A stretch of 64,000 nt of DNA from Linnemannia hyalina (taxonomy: Eukaryota > Mortierellomycota > Mortierellomycetes > Mortierellales > Mortierellaceae): NCBI GenBank assembly GCA_019671135.1, contig JAHRHY010000017.1, positions 930,001 through 994,000 of the forward strand. The letters run 5' to 3'. This document shows positions 22,043 through 33,305 of the stretch, piece by piece. Both the position numbers and the translations under genes were made by a program. Positions within the stretch are counted from its first letter, which is position 1. The number at the start of each line of letters is the position of its first letter. The notes beneath the pieces were generated by a model. That model had not been told where the DNA came from. It saw only the letters and a list, made by a program, of their open reading frames with translations, and ran no database searches.

Positions 22043-24720
22043 ATGGCGACACAGGATACTTTACAAGGACCATACGATGATCGGCCGACACAACAACAGT
22101 TGCAGCCTTTACTCAGCAATAATTCCGGATCAACCACTCCGGCCGCCGCCGGACTTTACTCTACACACACTTCCCACTCACAGGACATCGCTGGAAGTCA
22201 AAGCAGCAACGACGGCGACGACGATGACGGTTTGGATCCACCCCACAGTGTACCATCTCTCCACCTCTACGTTGTCCATGCTCTTTGGTAAAGCAATCCT
22301 CTCGGAGAAAATTGACGCAGAGCGAAAAAAACGCTCTCACGACGTCCATTGATCATTTCTGCAATGATACAGAGCAAACAGCAAGAGCACACATCATAAC
22401 GTCCATTCGATTCCTAATACCATCTTCTCTCTACTTTATCTGTTTTTTGTCGCAATATATTAGCACCTTCGACGAACGACTGTACGAATTCGCATCCTAC
22501 TTTTTCATCATGGAGATCTTCAAGACAACACTTTTGCCCATGTCAATCTACGGGTTCTCGACCACCGTTGCTGGGATTCTCTTCAGTACCGCTGTTGGAT
22601 CGATTGTGGATACCACCCCTCGACTCACAGGTTCGTCCTATCCTCCTGATCCTTTTTTGTTCCCTTCAAAGTGTTTGTCTGTGTGTGTGTGCCGTGAGTA
22701 TGGGCTCCTTTGTTGAGTCTAGAGAATGTTTAACACATGTTTCTTTTTCACCCCAATCTTCCGCACACATTTTCGCGGGCGCTTTTGTTTTCTTCCAATA
22801 GCGGTGCAGTCGTTCCTTTTCACTCAGAAACTTACAACTATCATTGGCGCACTCGGGTTCTGGATTCTTTTGACGTGGTTCGATCCTACAACAGCAGCGT
22901 CCTCACCACTACCACCATCCTCAGTAACATATGCCACAGCTGCAGCGGGAAGTTTGACAGGCAACATGTTGGAACTTTCGATGGCACAGGGATACAGCCT
23001 GTTCGCGCTGATGGTCGTCGCCAGCGGGCTCTTGAAACTCTCGGCACTTGGCTGGTCCATCTCAATCGAACGCGACTGGATCGTCGCGCTCTGTCACTCC
23101 AACTCGGACGCCTTGACCCGTAAGCACACCCTCTTACCTCCATACAGTCCAACACCTGCACCAAACCCATCACGCAGCTCCGTCTAACAGTCTCCTTCGA
23201 TTCTTTGACGCAAGCTAGGCCTGAATGTGACAATGAAGAGGATAGACCTTGTCTGCAAACTCATCTCGCCACTCGTATTCGCAGGACTCTTGACATACCT
23301 CCACGCCGGATACTGCAGTCTGATCATGGCCATTTGGTGCATGGCATCCTTCCTTACAGAGTGGGTCCTAGTCCGTCGGATCTGGGACCTCTCTCCCGTT
23401 CTCTGGCAACCACGGTCACACCATCATCATCTATCGTCGCCTTCTGAGGGTGATTATGGGCGGCGGGGGTCTGGATTTGTGGATGACAGGAATGTAGGTA
23501 CAGAGTCAGCGGTAGCGGCGGCGGCAAGGAAGAAGAAGAAAGATAGTGATAGCCGGACGCCCTTGGTTGATCGAGACGTCTTCTCGAATGAAGAACGACA
23601 GTCGTTGTTCGCAGCGGAGGATGCTGGACATCATCAGCGGCAACAACGTGGACAAGGAGGGACAGGATCTTCGCTTATGAAGCGAGGCATTTTGTCGTTC
23701 CGCGAGTATTCACATCATATCGTCTTCCTAGCCTCACTCGCCTACGCCATCATCTACATCAACATGATGAGGTTAGTATGCCTTCCTTACCTAAACCTTG
23801 GCTATTGTTCATCTCTCCCGTCCACCAGATCAAACTGCCTAACACTCACATCCACCATCCCTTCTTTCTCCTACTACCAAACAGCGTCTCAGGAACAATG
23901 ATTGGCTACCTACAATACCGCAACTTCAGCGCAACATCCATAGCAGCCCTCAAGGGAATCTGCACAGCCTCAGAACTCCTCGGCACAATCCTCATGCCCA
24001 TCCTTACCCGATATGTCGGCCTAACCCGTGCAGGCGCCTGGTCCATCTGGCTTGAGGTTTTTACTCTAACGCCGGTGCTGTTTTCTATTTATTCGAACCA
24101 GTTACCGGTCCAGGTCTTTATCTTTGGTAAGTCGATCAGAGGAACGGATGAAGTTGGTTGATATTCGTCACCAATTTTTTCTGTGTAACTAACTCACACA
24201 GATCCACAATCTTCGAAACTACAACACTCCTCGTATAGCGGGAATGGCGCTTTCCAGAATAGGTGTCTGGTCATTCGACCTCGTCATCACCCAAATCATG
24301 CAAGAATACATCCAACCCGACCCTCATAATATTGACAGCAACAATGCAGGAGTCATCAACGGCTGGCACTACTCGCTCATGAACCTCTTTGAACTCGCCC
24401 AATTCTTCCTGACAATGGTCTGGTCCGACCCTCAGGTGTACTACATCCCCTGCACGATTTCTTTTGTCTGTGTTGTTGTGGGAGCTGTGGTGTATACGGT
24501 GCATTTGTTGAGGATGCGGGGGCATTTGTTTCATTACCATCGGATCGTTTCTTCATCGCCTTCTTCAAGTTCTACTGTCGCGGTGGTGGACGGTGTCGGT
24601 GAGAATGATGGTCAACCAGAGTCGTCGCGAAACAGTGGCGGCAGCAGTGTTGTTGTTGGCGTTCATAGAGATGGCGGACATGATAGCGCAGGCGTTGTCT
24701 CCCGCCGACCCATTCATTAG
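22043..24720 (+). CDS. ferroportin-like iron exporter (SLC40 family)
   Basis: Six exons (22043-22287, 22464-22630, 22802-23119, 23219-23771, 23885-24126, 24239-24720) give 668 aa in one frame. Family blocks seen: HALCTFDERLYEFASYFF in the first membrane segment, LLPMSIYGF, TPRLTA at an exon junction, LTRLNVTMKRIDLVCK, and AGMALSRIGVWSFDL, which matches the VGLWSFDL hallmark of ferroportins. About ten to twelve hydrophobic segments can be counted. The N-terminus (about 75 aa) is hydrophilic and acidic. A long Arg/Gln/Gly-rich loop lies in exon 4, and a Ser/Gly-rich cytosolic tail ends the protein. The last acceptor is taken at 24238 because it alone keeps the FIFAGMAL block in frame; the nearer AG at 24201 would shift it. 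Likely moves Fe(II) or related metals out of the cytosol, across the plasma or vacuolar membrane. Confidence 0.88.
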
Positions 24721-24902
24721 ATATTTACTAAGAATGATAAAAAGGAAGGTCTAATTTTGTTGTTGTTTCCTTATCTATTGTACAATGTGTTGTTGTTGAG
24801 TGGGGTAGAGTTTGTGTAGAGTTGTGTAGAGTTGTGCATGAATGCGAATCGAAGGAAAAAAAAGGAGTCCCTCGTCCAAGCATTGTCCTCCAATGAGAAA
24901 TA

Positions 24903-27084
24903 TCACCGAGATCCAGTAGAGCCAAGATTGCCAATGGGAGAAGGGTCGTTTGCATGTCCAGACCAATTCTTGACATAATCCATGACAGCTTCATAGACTA
25001 AAAAGTTCAATGAATGGATCGGCATCGCTCGGTAACAGGTCACGCTTAGACCACGGTACAGACCCCTGATTCCCTCCCGGCGGACAATATCCTTGGCACA
25101 GTCCAGTGCCCCCGAGTACTTTGGATGTGTTGCGAGAACCTCCTTCTGGACCACGCTCTTGACAAGATCGATCGGGAAGACTACCAGCCACGAGAACACG
25201 CCACAGAGTCCTCCCGCAAAGAAATGAACCATCGGTCCTGGTCCCTTGAGTGTCGTTGTTGTCGTTGTACCCGTGGTTCCTGGTGCGGCAGCTGTATGGT
25301 GGTGTGGCCTAACATGCTCAATCGTCTCAGACATGAGCCGTTTGATAGTCTCGTAACTCGAAAAGTAGATTCCAGTACCGAGCAAATCACGCGTAATCTG
25401 CAGACTCGCTCCCTTGTACAGTCCAACAATTCCTTTCTTCTGTACAATCGCTTTGGTAGTCTTCCAACTCGAGTTCCCTGCCTCCTCCTTGGGAGGCACT
25501 CCATACTGTGTAATTGATCCATGCGAGTGTCTCTCCACCTTGGCAGCCACCACCGCCGAAGAAGCTAATCTTCCTGCTCCTTCAACAGCAGTGGCTGCAC
25601 CCTTCTTCTTCTCCATAGCCAAACCCTCTCTCAGGAGCGCATCTCCCGTTAGCGACGTGATCTGAGCCTCCTTCCTTGCATGCATAGCCATCAGCTTCTC
25701 CAATTGCCGCTGCAGCTTGACCAACTCCAGAGGACTCGACATCATGGCCACCACGGTTCCTGCAACACTTCCCGAAATAAACGTCAGGCCGATCAGCGAG
25801 GGGATCGTGTTGCCCTGTAATGTCTCTGAGACGCTCCTGATTTGTTGTTTAGACCCTTCGTAGACCGAGAATGAGATTGACTTGATGATTGACACTGTGA
25901 TCAAGGGTGGGATCATGCCTAGTTCATAGTTCATAGTTCATAGAAAGAAAAAAATGACATCATGTTGGGTTAGTTGAATTATTTGATCCGATAGGTCTTC
26001 CTTAGATCGAAAAAGAAAAAAAACAATCCTCTCATCTCAAGAAAGGTGACAGTCAGCCTTCCTTTTTACCATTCTGTTTCCTTACCTCGGAAGAAACCAC
26101 CTAGCCGCTCCTCTGCATAAGTCTTCCGGACACAATCCATGATCGATTTGTACGAGTGCGTCTGCATCCTGGTCTTGACCGAATCGAACTACAAATAGAA
26201 ACAATTGTGCATGACAATAGAAGTGAGTGAGAGAGTTCGGGAGGAGAAGAAGTGAGCATTTAGATCCCACGGAATGTTCATCTGGAAAATGGCATGATTT
26301 TTGTCTGTCCCGCTTATTTCTTTTCCCATTTGATCTTTTTTCTGGATTCATGGGGGCTGGGTGCTTGCTGGTAAGCAAGATCATGTTGAGGGCCATGGTG
26401 AAACGGCGGGGGGCAGCAACAGGTGACAAGCTGGATTGCAATGAAAAGCGCCGTAATAGTCCATCCTCCAGCTGCAACCATGAGGGTCAATTGATCCCAA
26501 TGTATCGTCCGCGCACTGTGTTATTTTCCATGGTTCTTTCGTCGCTTTTGTTCCCTATCCTGCTTATTTCTCGTCTGTGGTTGCACGGTTTGTACTCCAG
26601 TTTCCAACAATTCCTCGATTGAAACACGAAAAAGTGCTCAGTGTGCAACCACAGCCGTCCGGGAACATTGTGCGTGTGTATATTGTCCACTCACCGGAAA
26701 GCCAGACAAGACACTGCATACCGCCGCGCTCGAGGCTGCCAACACGGTCCTATTCTCTGGAAACGATAAGAAGTAACAAAGGGAGTGAGTTTTTTTTGGG
26801 GGCTTTACTTGTCATGTTCAGTTATACAAAGTCATGCACAAGGAATGCATAATGACGTTCCATCAGCCACAACGACAAGATTAAAGAAACGTACTCCATG
26901 CCCATTCCTGGAGAAGCTTGTGATCGTGTGGGGTGATGGCAAAGAGATGTGAGACCGAGGATGATGACGATCCGTCACCGAGTGATCGTGGTGGCGACGA
27001 CGAGGGATCGTCGAAGGTCCTGGTATTGGTTGGTGCGGTGACTGATGTAGTGGTGGATGTTGATGTCGTTGTTGTTGATGCCAT
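24903..27084 (-). CDS. mitochondrial carrier family (SLC25) protein
   Basis: Exons 27084-26895, 26756-26695, 26188-26086 and 25918-24903 give 456 aa in one frame. Three carrier repeats are visible, each with the P-x-[DE]-x-x-[KR] signature: GFPFDSVKTRMQ (spanning the exon 2/3 junction), SSPLELVKLQRQ and VFPIDLVKSVVQ. Each is followed by a G-[IL]-x-G-x-[YF]-[RK]-G type block (GGFFRG, GLYKG, GLYRG). It should sit in the mitochondrial inner membrane and exchange a small metabolite. The contact residues I can see do not fix the substrate; carnitine or amino-acid carriers are possible. Two features are odd: a Thr/Ser-rich N-terminus of about 60 aa, and an extra hydrophilic insertion of about 60 aa in repeat 2. 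The ATG at 27084 is the only one in frame before the first repeat. Confidence 0.9.
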
Positions 27085-27665
27085 GGCTGTACGAAGGTAT
27101 TGCAACAGAAAAAAGGAAGGGAAAGAAAGGAGAGAAAGAGAGAAAACGTGAGTCGAGAGAGATAAAAGAGATAAGAGGAAAGAAAGGAAAAGGAAAAGGA
27201 GAGTGTGTCGGATCGATATGTTCGTGACAGTTGAACTTAAAAACCGATTTGATCAATTGAAACGGAAAATGAGAAGGGAGCGACGGAGCGGAGATGCAAT
27301 GGGCTGCAGGTCAGGGCAACCAAGAGGTGTGCTGGGGCTATGAGTCAAGGAAAGGAGAGAGCGAGAGTGGAAACAGGGAGAGAACATGGACCCTACATAA
27401 TGGAGCGAGAGGAATGCCGATCAAAACAAGAATGAAAAGAACGCGAGGTTGAGCCAGTAGTAGCAGCATCATCTTTGGTGGTTATCTTATTTGTTCTTTT
27501 TGTCCACACAGCCGCGACAATGCATTGCCTTTTGAGGGGGCGTGCGTACGGAGATAATGTGATGCTGCTATGCTATGCTGTGCGTATTGAGGTATCTCTT
27601 TAGCACTGTCGTGCTGCACAATACCCGATCGGGATCGATCTGGCATCCTGACCGGTGAACTCCGT
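27085..27665. other. spacer between carrier start and AP-3 beta end
   Basis: Purine-rich on the plus strand at 27100-27210 (a C/T leader for the minus-strand carrier gene) and A-rich further on. The gene-distal part should hold the 3' end of the AP-3 beta transcript. No gene is seen. Confidence 0.55.
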
Positions 27666-30600
27666 CTATCCGCGACGACCATTGGCTCGTTTAGGTGGAA
27701 GAATCGCCTCCTCTTCCGATGACGATGCATCCTCCTCGTCATCTTCGTCCTCGTCATCATCTTCCTCCTTTCCTGACCCACTCTCTTCTTCACTGGTCCC
27801 CTCCTCGCCCTCTTCGCTCGTCTCCTCTTCGTCACTCGTCTCCTCCTCGCTGTCATCCTCCTCATCAGAACTAGTCTCCTCATCAGACGACTCCAAAAAC
27901 TTGTCCAACGTCTCAGCACCACGGTATGGACCTGCCTGATTGTCATACCGTCCTTGGCCTCCAGCAACACTACTGTCCTGTCCCTGGCGACTCTTGGCGT
28001 ATGCAGAGTCGCTTCCAAAACCAGTCCGGTCATTCATGTATCCAGGTGCCTCCATCGTCGCTGCCAATCGACGCACCGATGGATCAGGCTGCACCTTGGG
28101 CCAATCTGGTAATGCCTCGTAGCCAGCCACAATTCGGTTCAGCACCAATGACATCGATCCAACCTTGTATTGCTCGCGACCTAGTACAACACGAGGAAAA
28201 AGATTAGTCAAGGCTCTCTGATACCGGGGTGGCATAGTCAACTTTACATATGGCGAATTGATGATCTGGCCGTGAAACTTACCATGTGAAGGGTTCTCCT
28301 GAACGGGGGCTGCCTTTTCGCTCAAGAGAATGGCCTTGATGTGATCCGAAAGGTTTAATTCCTTCTCACTGTACTCAAATCCACCTTCGTCATCCTGAGC
28401 GTCCTGCTCCGTGCTGTCAGATTCTTGCTGTCCATTCTCGTGATCGTTCTCGTCCGAGTCCTGGTCTACAGTGGCCTCAGCTACCTTCTGCTTTCCGTAC
28501 ACAAGAGCGCGCAAGAACCGAGCACGGTCACGCACACCGTAGTCAAGGTCATAGCGTGCCATATTGAGTACATATTGAAGCAGTAGGCTCACCGTCTTGG
28601 ACGCTGTGCCTTCCAGCGCCACCAATTTGCCACCGAGAGTCAAAATTTGGAGCTTGCTTGACTCGCTCTAGTAACAGAAAAATAAACAATGAACGCGTGT
28701 TAGCACTGGTAACCATTATTCCGGAGGACCTCATAGAAATGATTCAATAGATAGTATCCTCACCTCAGTGGTAAATGACTTGGCGGCCTTGCGGAGGACA
28801 TCTGGTGCAATTGTCTGAAGTTGGCTGCTGTACTGACCAACCAGCCAGAAAATGTTGGCGCGAGCTAATGGTTCCGTAATCTCATCCAATGCCTTGGTAA
28901 GCTGCGTAATCATAAAAACACTGTCTCCCGGTCTTTGCTGCAACAAACGGCGGATCGCCACCACCGACTGAGCAGCAACCGAGTCTACATGAATATAACC
29001 GACAAAGGTGAAAAACAAGTTAGCTCAGTCGCTCAATCAACCCATAGACAAAACAACGCGACAGTACTGCTCAGATTACATACCAGACTTGCTGTAGGAC
29101 AACTTGAGGAGGCCTCCGAGACAGCTTTCCGCCATTTCAGGTATATTGGAGGCACAATGACCGATGGCTTCGATGGCCTGGGTGACAAAGCCCTTGTTCG
29201 AGCTCTTGACATATTCCTGCAACTCGCGAAGAATGAATGTGATGTTGCTCTCGGTTGCAATCAATGTCAGGATGTCCAGCTTGAGATTGCGGATGAAAAC
29301 AGGGTCGGTTGAGCGGACGAAAAAGTGCTGATAGAACTGGTCAAAGACATAGGGCCTCTGACTGGCAATCGCCACGATGTTGTTCAATACCACATATTGG
29401 ATTTCCCGGTGAGTCCTGAGTAGGCGAACAAGCGGCCGTCCAATCTTGTAGGAGTCCTCAGCAGGTGCTAAATGCATGTACAGTTTCGCCACCGACAGCA
29501 CAACCTAGCGAGCGAGAGTGAGAATAAAAATAAGCGTCAGCGCCAAGTCCGCTTTTATCGTGTCGGCAGTTATGTTGTCCTTGCACATCCATGTCAACCT
29601 ATTGATTCCTGGCGCCTCCGTACCTGACTGTTTCGGCTCTGCAGGAGAGGAAGGGCACACTTGAGCAAGTAAGCGAGATCAGGGTCGACAGAGTTGTTCT
29701 CCTCCTCAGACGAGTCGGACTCAGAGTCGGATGAATGGTGAGAGACATCCGAGTCGTCGTCCGAGTAAAATGACTTGACAACAGATTTTTCCTTCTTGGT
29801 CCGCGTCGTTGGCTGTGATGTTGTCTTTCCAATTGGGTTCAAAAACTGAGTTCTAGTGGACATGGATGAAAATTGTATAGAGAACTAAGTGTCAGACAGT
29901 CCATTCTTTTGACTACGTATCCAGCGTGTCCAGTTACCTTGTACAATTGACATTAGTAAGGGCGATAATGTACCTTGAGTATCGCAACAAGAGGTCCATA
30001 GCGGTGATCTGACCCCACTCGTCCATATCCACGAGCATTTTGCAAAGTTTCCTGTACTGGGGGTGAATCAGATCCAGCCTATCGGGGCAGACCTGGTCGA
30101 AGGCCATGAGCACGCCTCCAATCGTAAATGTCGAGTTGTCACCGAGCATCGTCGAAATAATGTCAACTAATGCATCCTTCTGCGCTGGGTCCAACCTACA
30201 AACAAAGACAATGGGGTAAGCAGATAAAAAAAAATGCATAAGTGAGAAAATGTGGTCCAGATCATTATAATGTCAGCCTTCTTGGACAACATTCAAGTCC
30301 CGCAAAGGAAAAAAATCATAAAGAGAACTTCTTCCCTTCCGCTCGCGCATTCGTTTCCCTTGACGCCTCTTTTGCAAAGTGAACTCCTTGAAAAGCACAC
30401 TGTGGTCCTTTGCTTTATCCTGTTGCACTTACTGGTAGCATTTAGGGATGGCATGTGCGGCAATTTTGCGGACATAGGGCGACAAGTCCGTGACACACTT
30501 CTTGATACCAAGCATGACGATAGGGCTGATGACGGGAACACGGATGCCAGACATGACACGGAGGGCCATAGCGCGAATAAGTTGGTTTTTATCGCTCAGA

Positions 30601-31245
30601 TCCTTTTGAAATGTGTTGACAGAGAGAAGCGCCAGATCCTGTTCCTGCTCAGCATATCGTAAAATGTAAATGTAGACCAGCTTGCGCACCTCCAAGCTGT
30701 TGGAGGCTACATTCTTGACCACGTCCGGGAAAAACTCGGAGACATCCCTGCCTTTTGAGATCATCTATCAAATTGAAAGGTTGAGATGTGGGGTCACAGG
30801 GGAAGATGAGTGAATCCAAGCCCTATTCAAAGTTGATAGACGACTGGGAATCGCCAGACACCGCCACGGTTGACGACCAAACTTACAGCGATCAAGCGCT
30901 TCAAGCCATCCAGCTTCTCCTTTTCGTATTTTGAATCCAAGTTCTTGCGGATCTCCCTATTTATCCACGATGAACAACAAGATAGAAAAAACGGTTATTC
31001 GCTGGGTTGGGTATCATGGTCATTGATCGGTTATTCGGTTCCTGAGCGTTATATTTTTCTGGTGCCCACTCTGTAAGGGAGTGCCTGTTGACTTGCCTCA
31101 TCTTGTCTTCGTTTGTGTCGAGAAAGTGAGCCTGGTTCTCAAAGCGCAGGTCGCGCGTGTTCTCGACGATGCCATCCTGGACCTTCTTTGAGAGTTTGAC
31201 GGCGTTGGATGTCAGTGACTTGAGGTACGCGTCCACGTTATACAT
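27666..31245 (-). CDS. APL6: AP-3 adaptor complex subunit beta
   Basis: Large beta subunit of the AP-3 adaptor, which sorts cargo from Golgi/endosome to the vacuole. Eight exons (31245-31097, 30956-30887, 30764-30433, 30195-29938, 29852-29624, 29504-29084, 28984-28764, 28667-27666) give 893 aa in one frame. The N-terminal trunk matches the adaptin superhelix: [78 protein letters not shown]. An acidic Ser-rich insert follows exon 4. The C-terminus is an extremely acidic Ser/Glu/Asp hinge of about 80 residues, after which the protein stops; the ear domain of animal homologues is not apparent. Intron 1 uses a GC donor (AG|GCAAGT), required to join DTNEDKM to REIRKNL. Confidence 0.94.
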
Positions 31246-32054
31246 GTTTGCTGGAGGCGATTAGAAAAAGGGAGTATGTTGGTGTACGACAGCGTCGATG
31301 AGGCTAGTGAGTGTGTGGTTGAGCGGGCGGATGAGGAGCAGGGAGTATGATGGGCGGCTTAAATGAGGATAACCCCAAGGTACGAAGAGAAGAAGAGAAG
31401 GAGAGAAAGAGGACGAGAGAGGAAAGGTGAGAGAGAAAGAGGGTAAGTAAGCAAGAGCAGGCGGGAGAGCGTTGACCAGGGGCGAGCGAGATGGTTTGCT
31501 CTTTTCCTTAGCTGGGCTGGCTGGGCGGGCTGACCGCAATGCTGTAGAGACAGATTTCCTCTTGTCAGGAAAGAACACGTACAAAGTGTGTGAAGCGACA
31601 CGTAAAGATACGTCACACGTGATGTATTTTACACCCCGTAAGTCGGAATTGTGTTGTGATGTTTTTTTTTTCTATTTTTTTTTCTGACTCCGCCATCGTC
31701 TGGATGGCTGGCTGGTCTGCACCATCCCCACGGCACTTTTTGTTTTTACATGGAATTAGCACAGATAATGAAGCCAACAAACATCACACATCACCACCCA
31801 ATCCCGCCGCGATGTTGTTGTTTTGAATTTTTTTTTCTTGGAGGTGATAAAACCGCACTCGCCTCGCAAAAGTACCGTTCTCTTCTTCCCTTTTCTCCTC
31901 ACCACTTTTCAAGGTAAGACCCACACACCACCATACCCCCATCCATCTCCCACCCACCCATCTCCTTTCTTTTCTCTTCTCTTTTCTTCTCTCCTCTTTT
32001 CTCTTTCCTTCCTTCCTTTATCCTTTCATCCTCCTCTCTCCTCTCTCTCTACTT
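31246..32054. other. intergenic, divergent, pyrimidine-rich
   Basis: Divergent spacer. A purine-rich block at 31375-31450 is a C/T leader for the minus-strand AP-3 gene. From about 31880 to 32055 the plus strand is a strong C/T leader that contains a donor-like CAAG|GTAAGA at about 31911-31920. Confidence 0.5.
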
Positions 32055-32237
32055 GTGCGTATGATGTATATGTTGATTATCGGAGCAGGATCCTCCTTCG
32101 CTACTCTCGCTCTCGTCTATTGGAAATCAAGCGTCATCCAGGATGGACAAAAAATACGGAGCTTCATCCCACCACTGCCTCCTTTTGTGGACTTATCAAC
32201 TGCCTCCACTCTCCCTTGGACTGATCAGTTGCCTTGA
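32055..32237 (+). CDS. small putative single-pass membrane protein
   Basis: A 60-codon frame starts directly after a long C/T-rich leader. It begins with a hydrophobic segment (MYMLIIGAGSSFATLALVYW) followed by a polar, Pro-rich tail. This is the pattern of small mitochondrial inner-membrane subunits, but I recognise no family. It may also be only one exon of a longer transcript, since a good donor lies about 140 nt upstream. Support is limited to position, leader and composition. Confidence 0.35.
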   Translation: MRMMYMLIIGAGSSFATLALVYWKSSVIQDGQKIRSFIPPLPPFVDLSTASTLPWTDQLP

Positions 32238-32711
32238 TCACCCTCGTCAACTCGACCTGGGACACCTCAACAACAGGGAGAGGGCGCCATCTGATTGATC
32301 TTTGGTTTGGCTTCTTGAGTTGGGTTGGGTTGATTATGAGTCCTCAGTGGTCACACAACATACAAGAAAAAGATTTTTTATGATTGAGGAAGAAGAGTGG
32401 GACGTACACACGCAGAAGATATGGTATCGCGCCTGGGAACATCCTAAAAAGAAGGGAAAAGAACAAATAAGAAAAAATAACAAAAGTGTGGACAGAGACA
32501 TACAAAAGAGAGAAGACCTCCTTCCAAAACGTCCTTAACTCGGCAAAGAGTTTCCCAGTGCTGGTCTGTCCGGAAGGACATTATCATTCTATCCAGTCAT
32601 CATCATCATTACCTATCGAACCATATATGCTTTAAGCAACCAACTAACAGCAACCTTTACTCTTTCCCTTTCTCCTCTGCAATCAACTCATTTAATCACC
32701 AACTAGACACA
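32238..32711. other. spacer and eIF5A leader
   Basis: No gene recognised. The 70 bases before the eIF5A ATG are C/T- and A/C-rich (CTCTTTCCCTTTCTCC), typical of a translated-gene leader in this window. Confidence 0.6.
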
Positions 32712-33305
32712 ATGGCCGATAACGACGACGAGCAGCACAACATCACTTTCGAGGGTACCTCCTCGGGTGCTTCCTTGACCTTCCCCATGCAGTGTTCCGC
32801 TCTCCGCAAGAACGGACACGTCGTCATCAAGGGCCGTCCCTGCAAGATTGTTGACATGTCGACCTCCAAGACCGGCAAGCACGGTCACGCCAAGGTCCAC
32901 TTGGTCGCCATCGATATCTTCACCGGCAAGAAGCTCGAGGATCTCTCCCCCTCGACCCACAACATGGATGTCCCCAACATCAAGCGTGTCGAGTACACCC
33001 TCATCAACATCGACGATGGTTTCATGAACCTCTTGGATGGCGACTCTAACCAGAAGGACGACGTCAAGGTCCCCGAGGGTGAGCTCGGCCAGAAGCTTGA
33101 GGCTGAATTCGAGGAGGGCAAGGACGTAAGTTTTTTTATCCCTCCCCGCATGTGCTCTCAATCTAATTTTTCAATGACACCAAATACTCATACCGTCTGT
33201 TCCATCTTTTTTTCCCCCTTCTTTCATTAGCTCCTCGTCACCGTTATTGCCTCCATGGGTGAAGAGGCCGCCATCTCCTACAAGGAGTCCCCCAAGACCG
33301 ATTAA
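32712..33305 (+). CDS. translation initiation factor 5A (hypusine-containing)
   Basis: Two exons (32712-33125, 33231-33305) give 162 aa. Relieves ribosome stalling at difficult peptide bonds and aids termination. The hypusination loop [13 protein letters not shown] is complete, with Lys56 the residue modified by deoxyhypusine synthase. The SH3-like N-domain ([21 protein letters not shown]) and the OB-fold C-domain ([13 protein letters not shown]) are intact, and length equals the family norm. Codon choice is strongly biased to C-ending codons (ATC, GTC, AAG), more than in neighbouring genes, as expected for a highly expressed gene. The single intron interrupts the C-domain between GKD and LLV. 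Confidence 0.98.

Noticed and set aside
27482..28033. Arg/Met-rich minus-strand frame
   Set aside because: Out-of-frame shadow of the acidic AP-3 beta tail.
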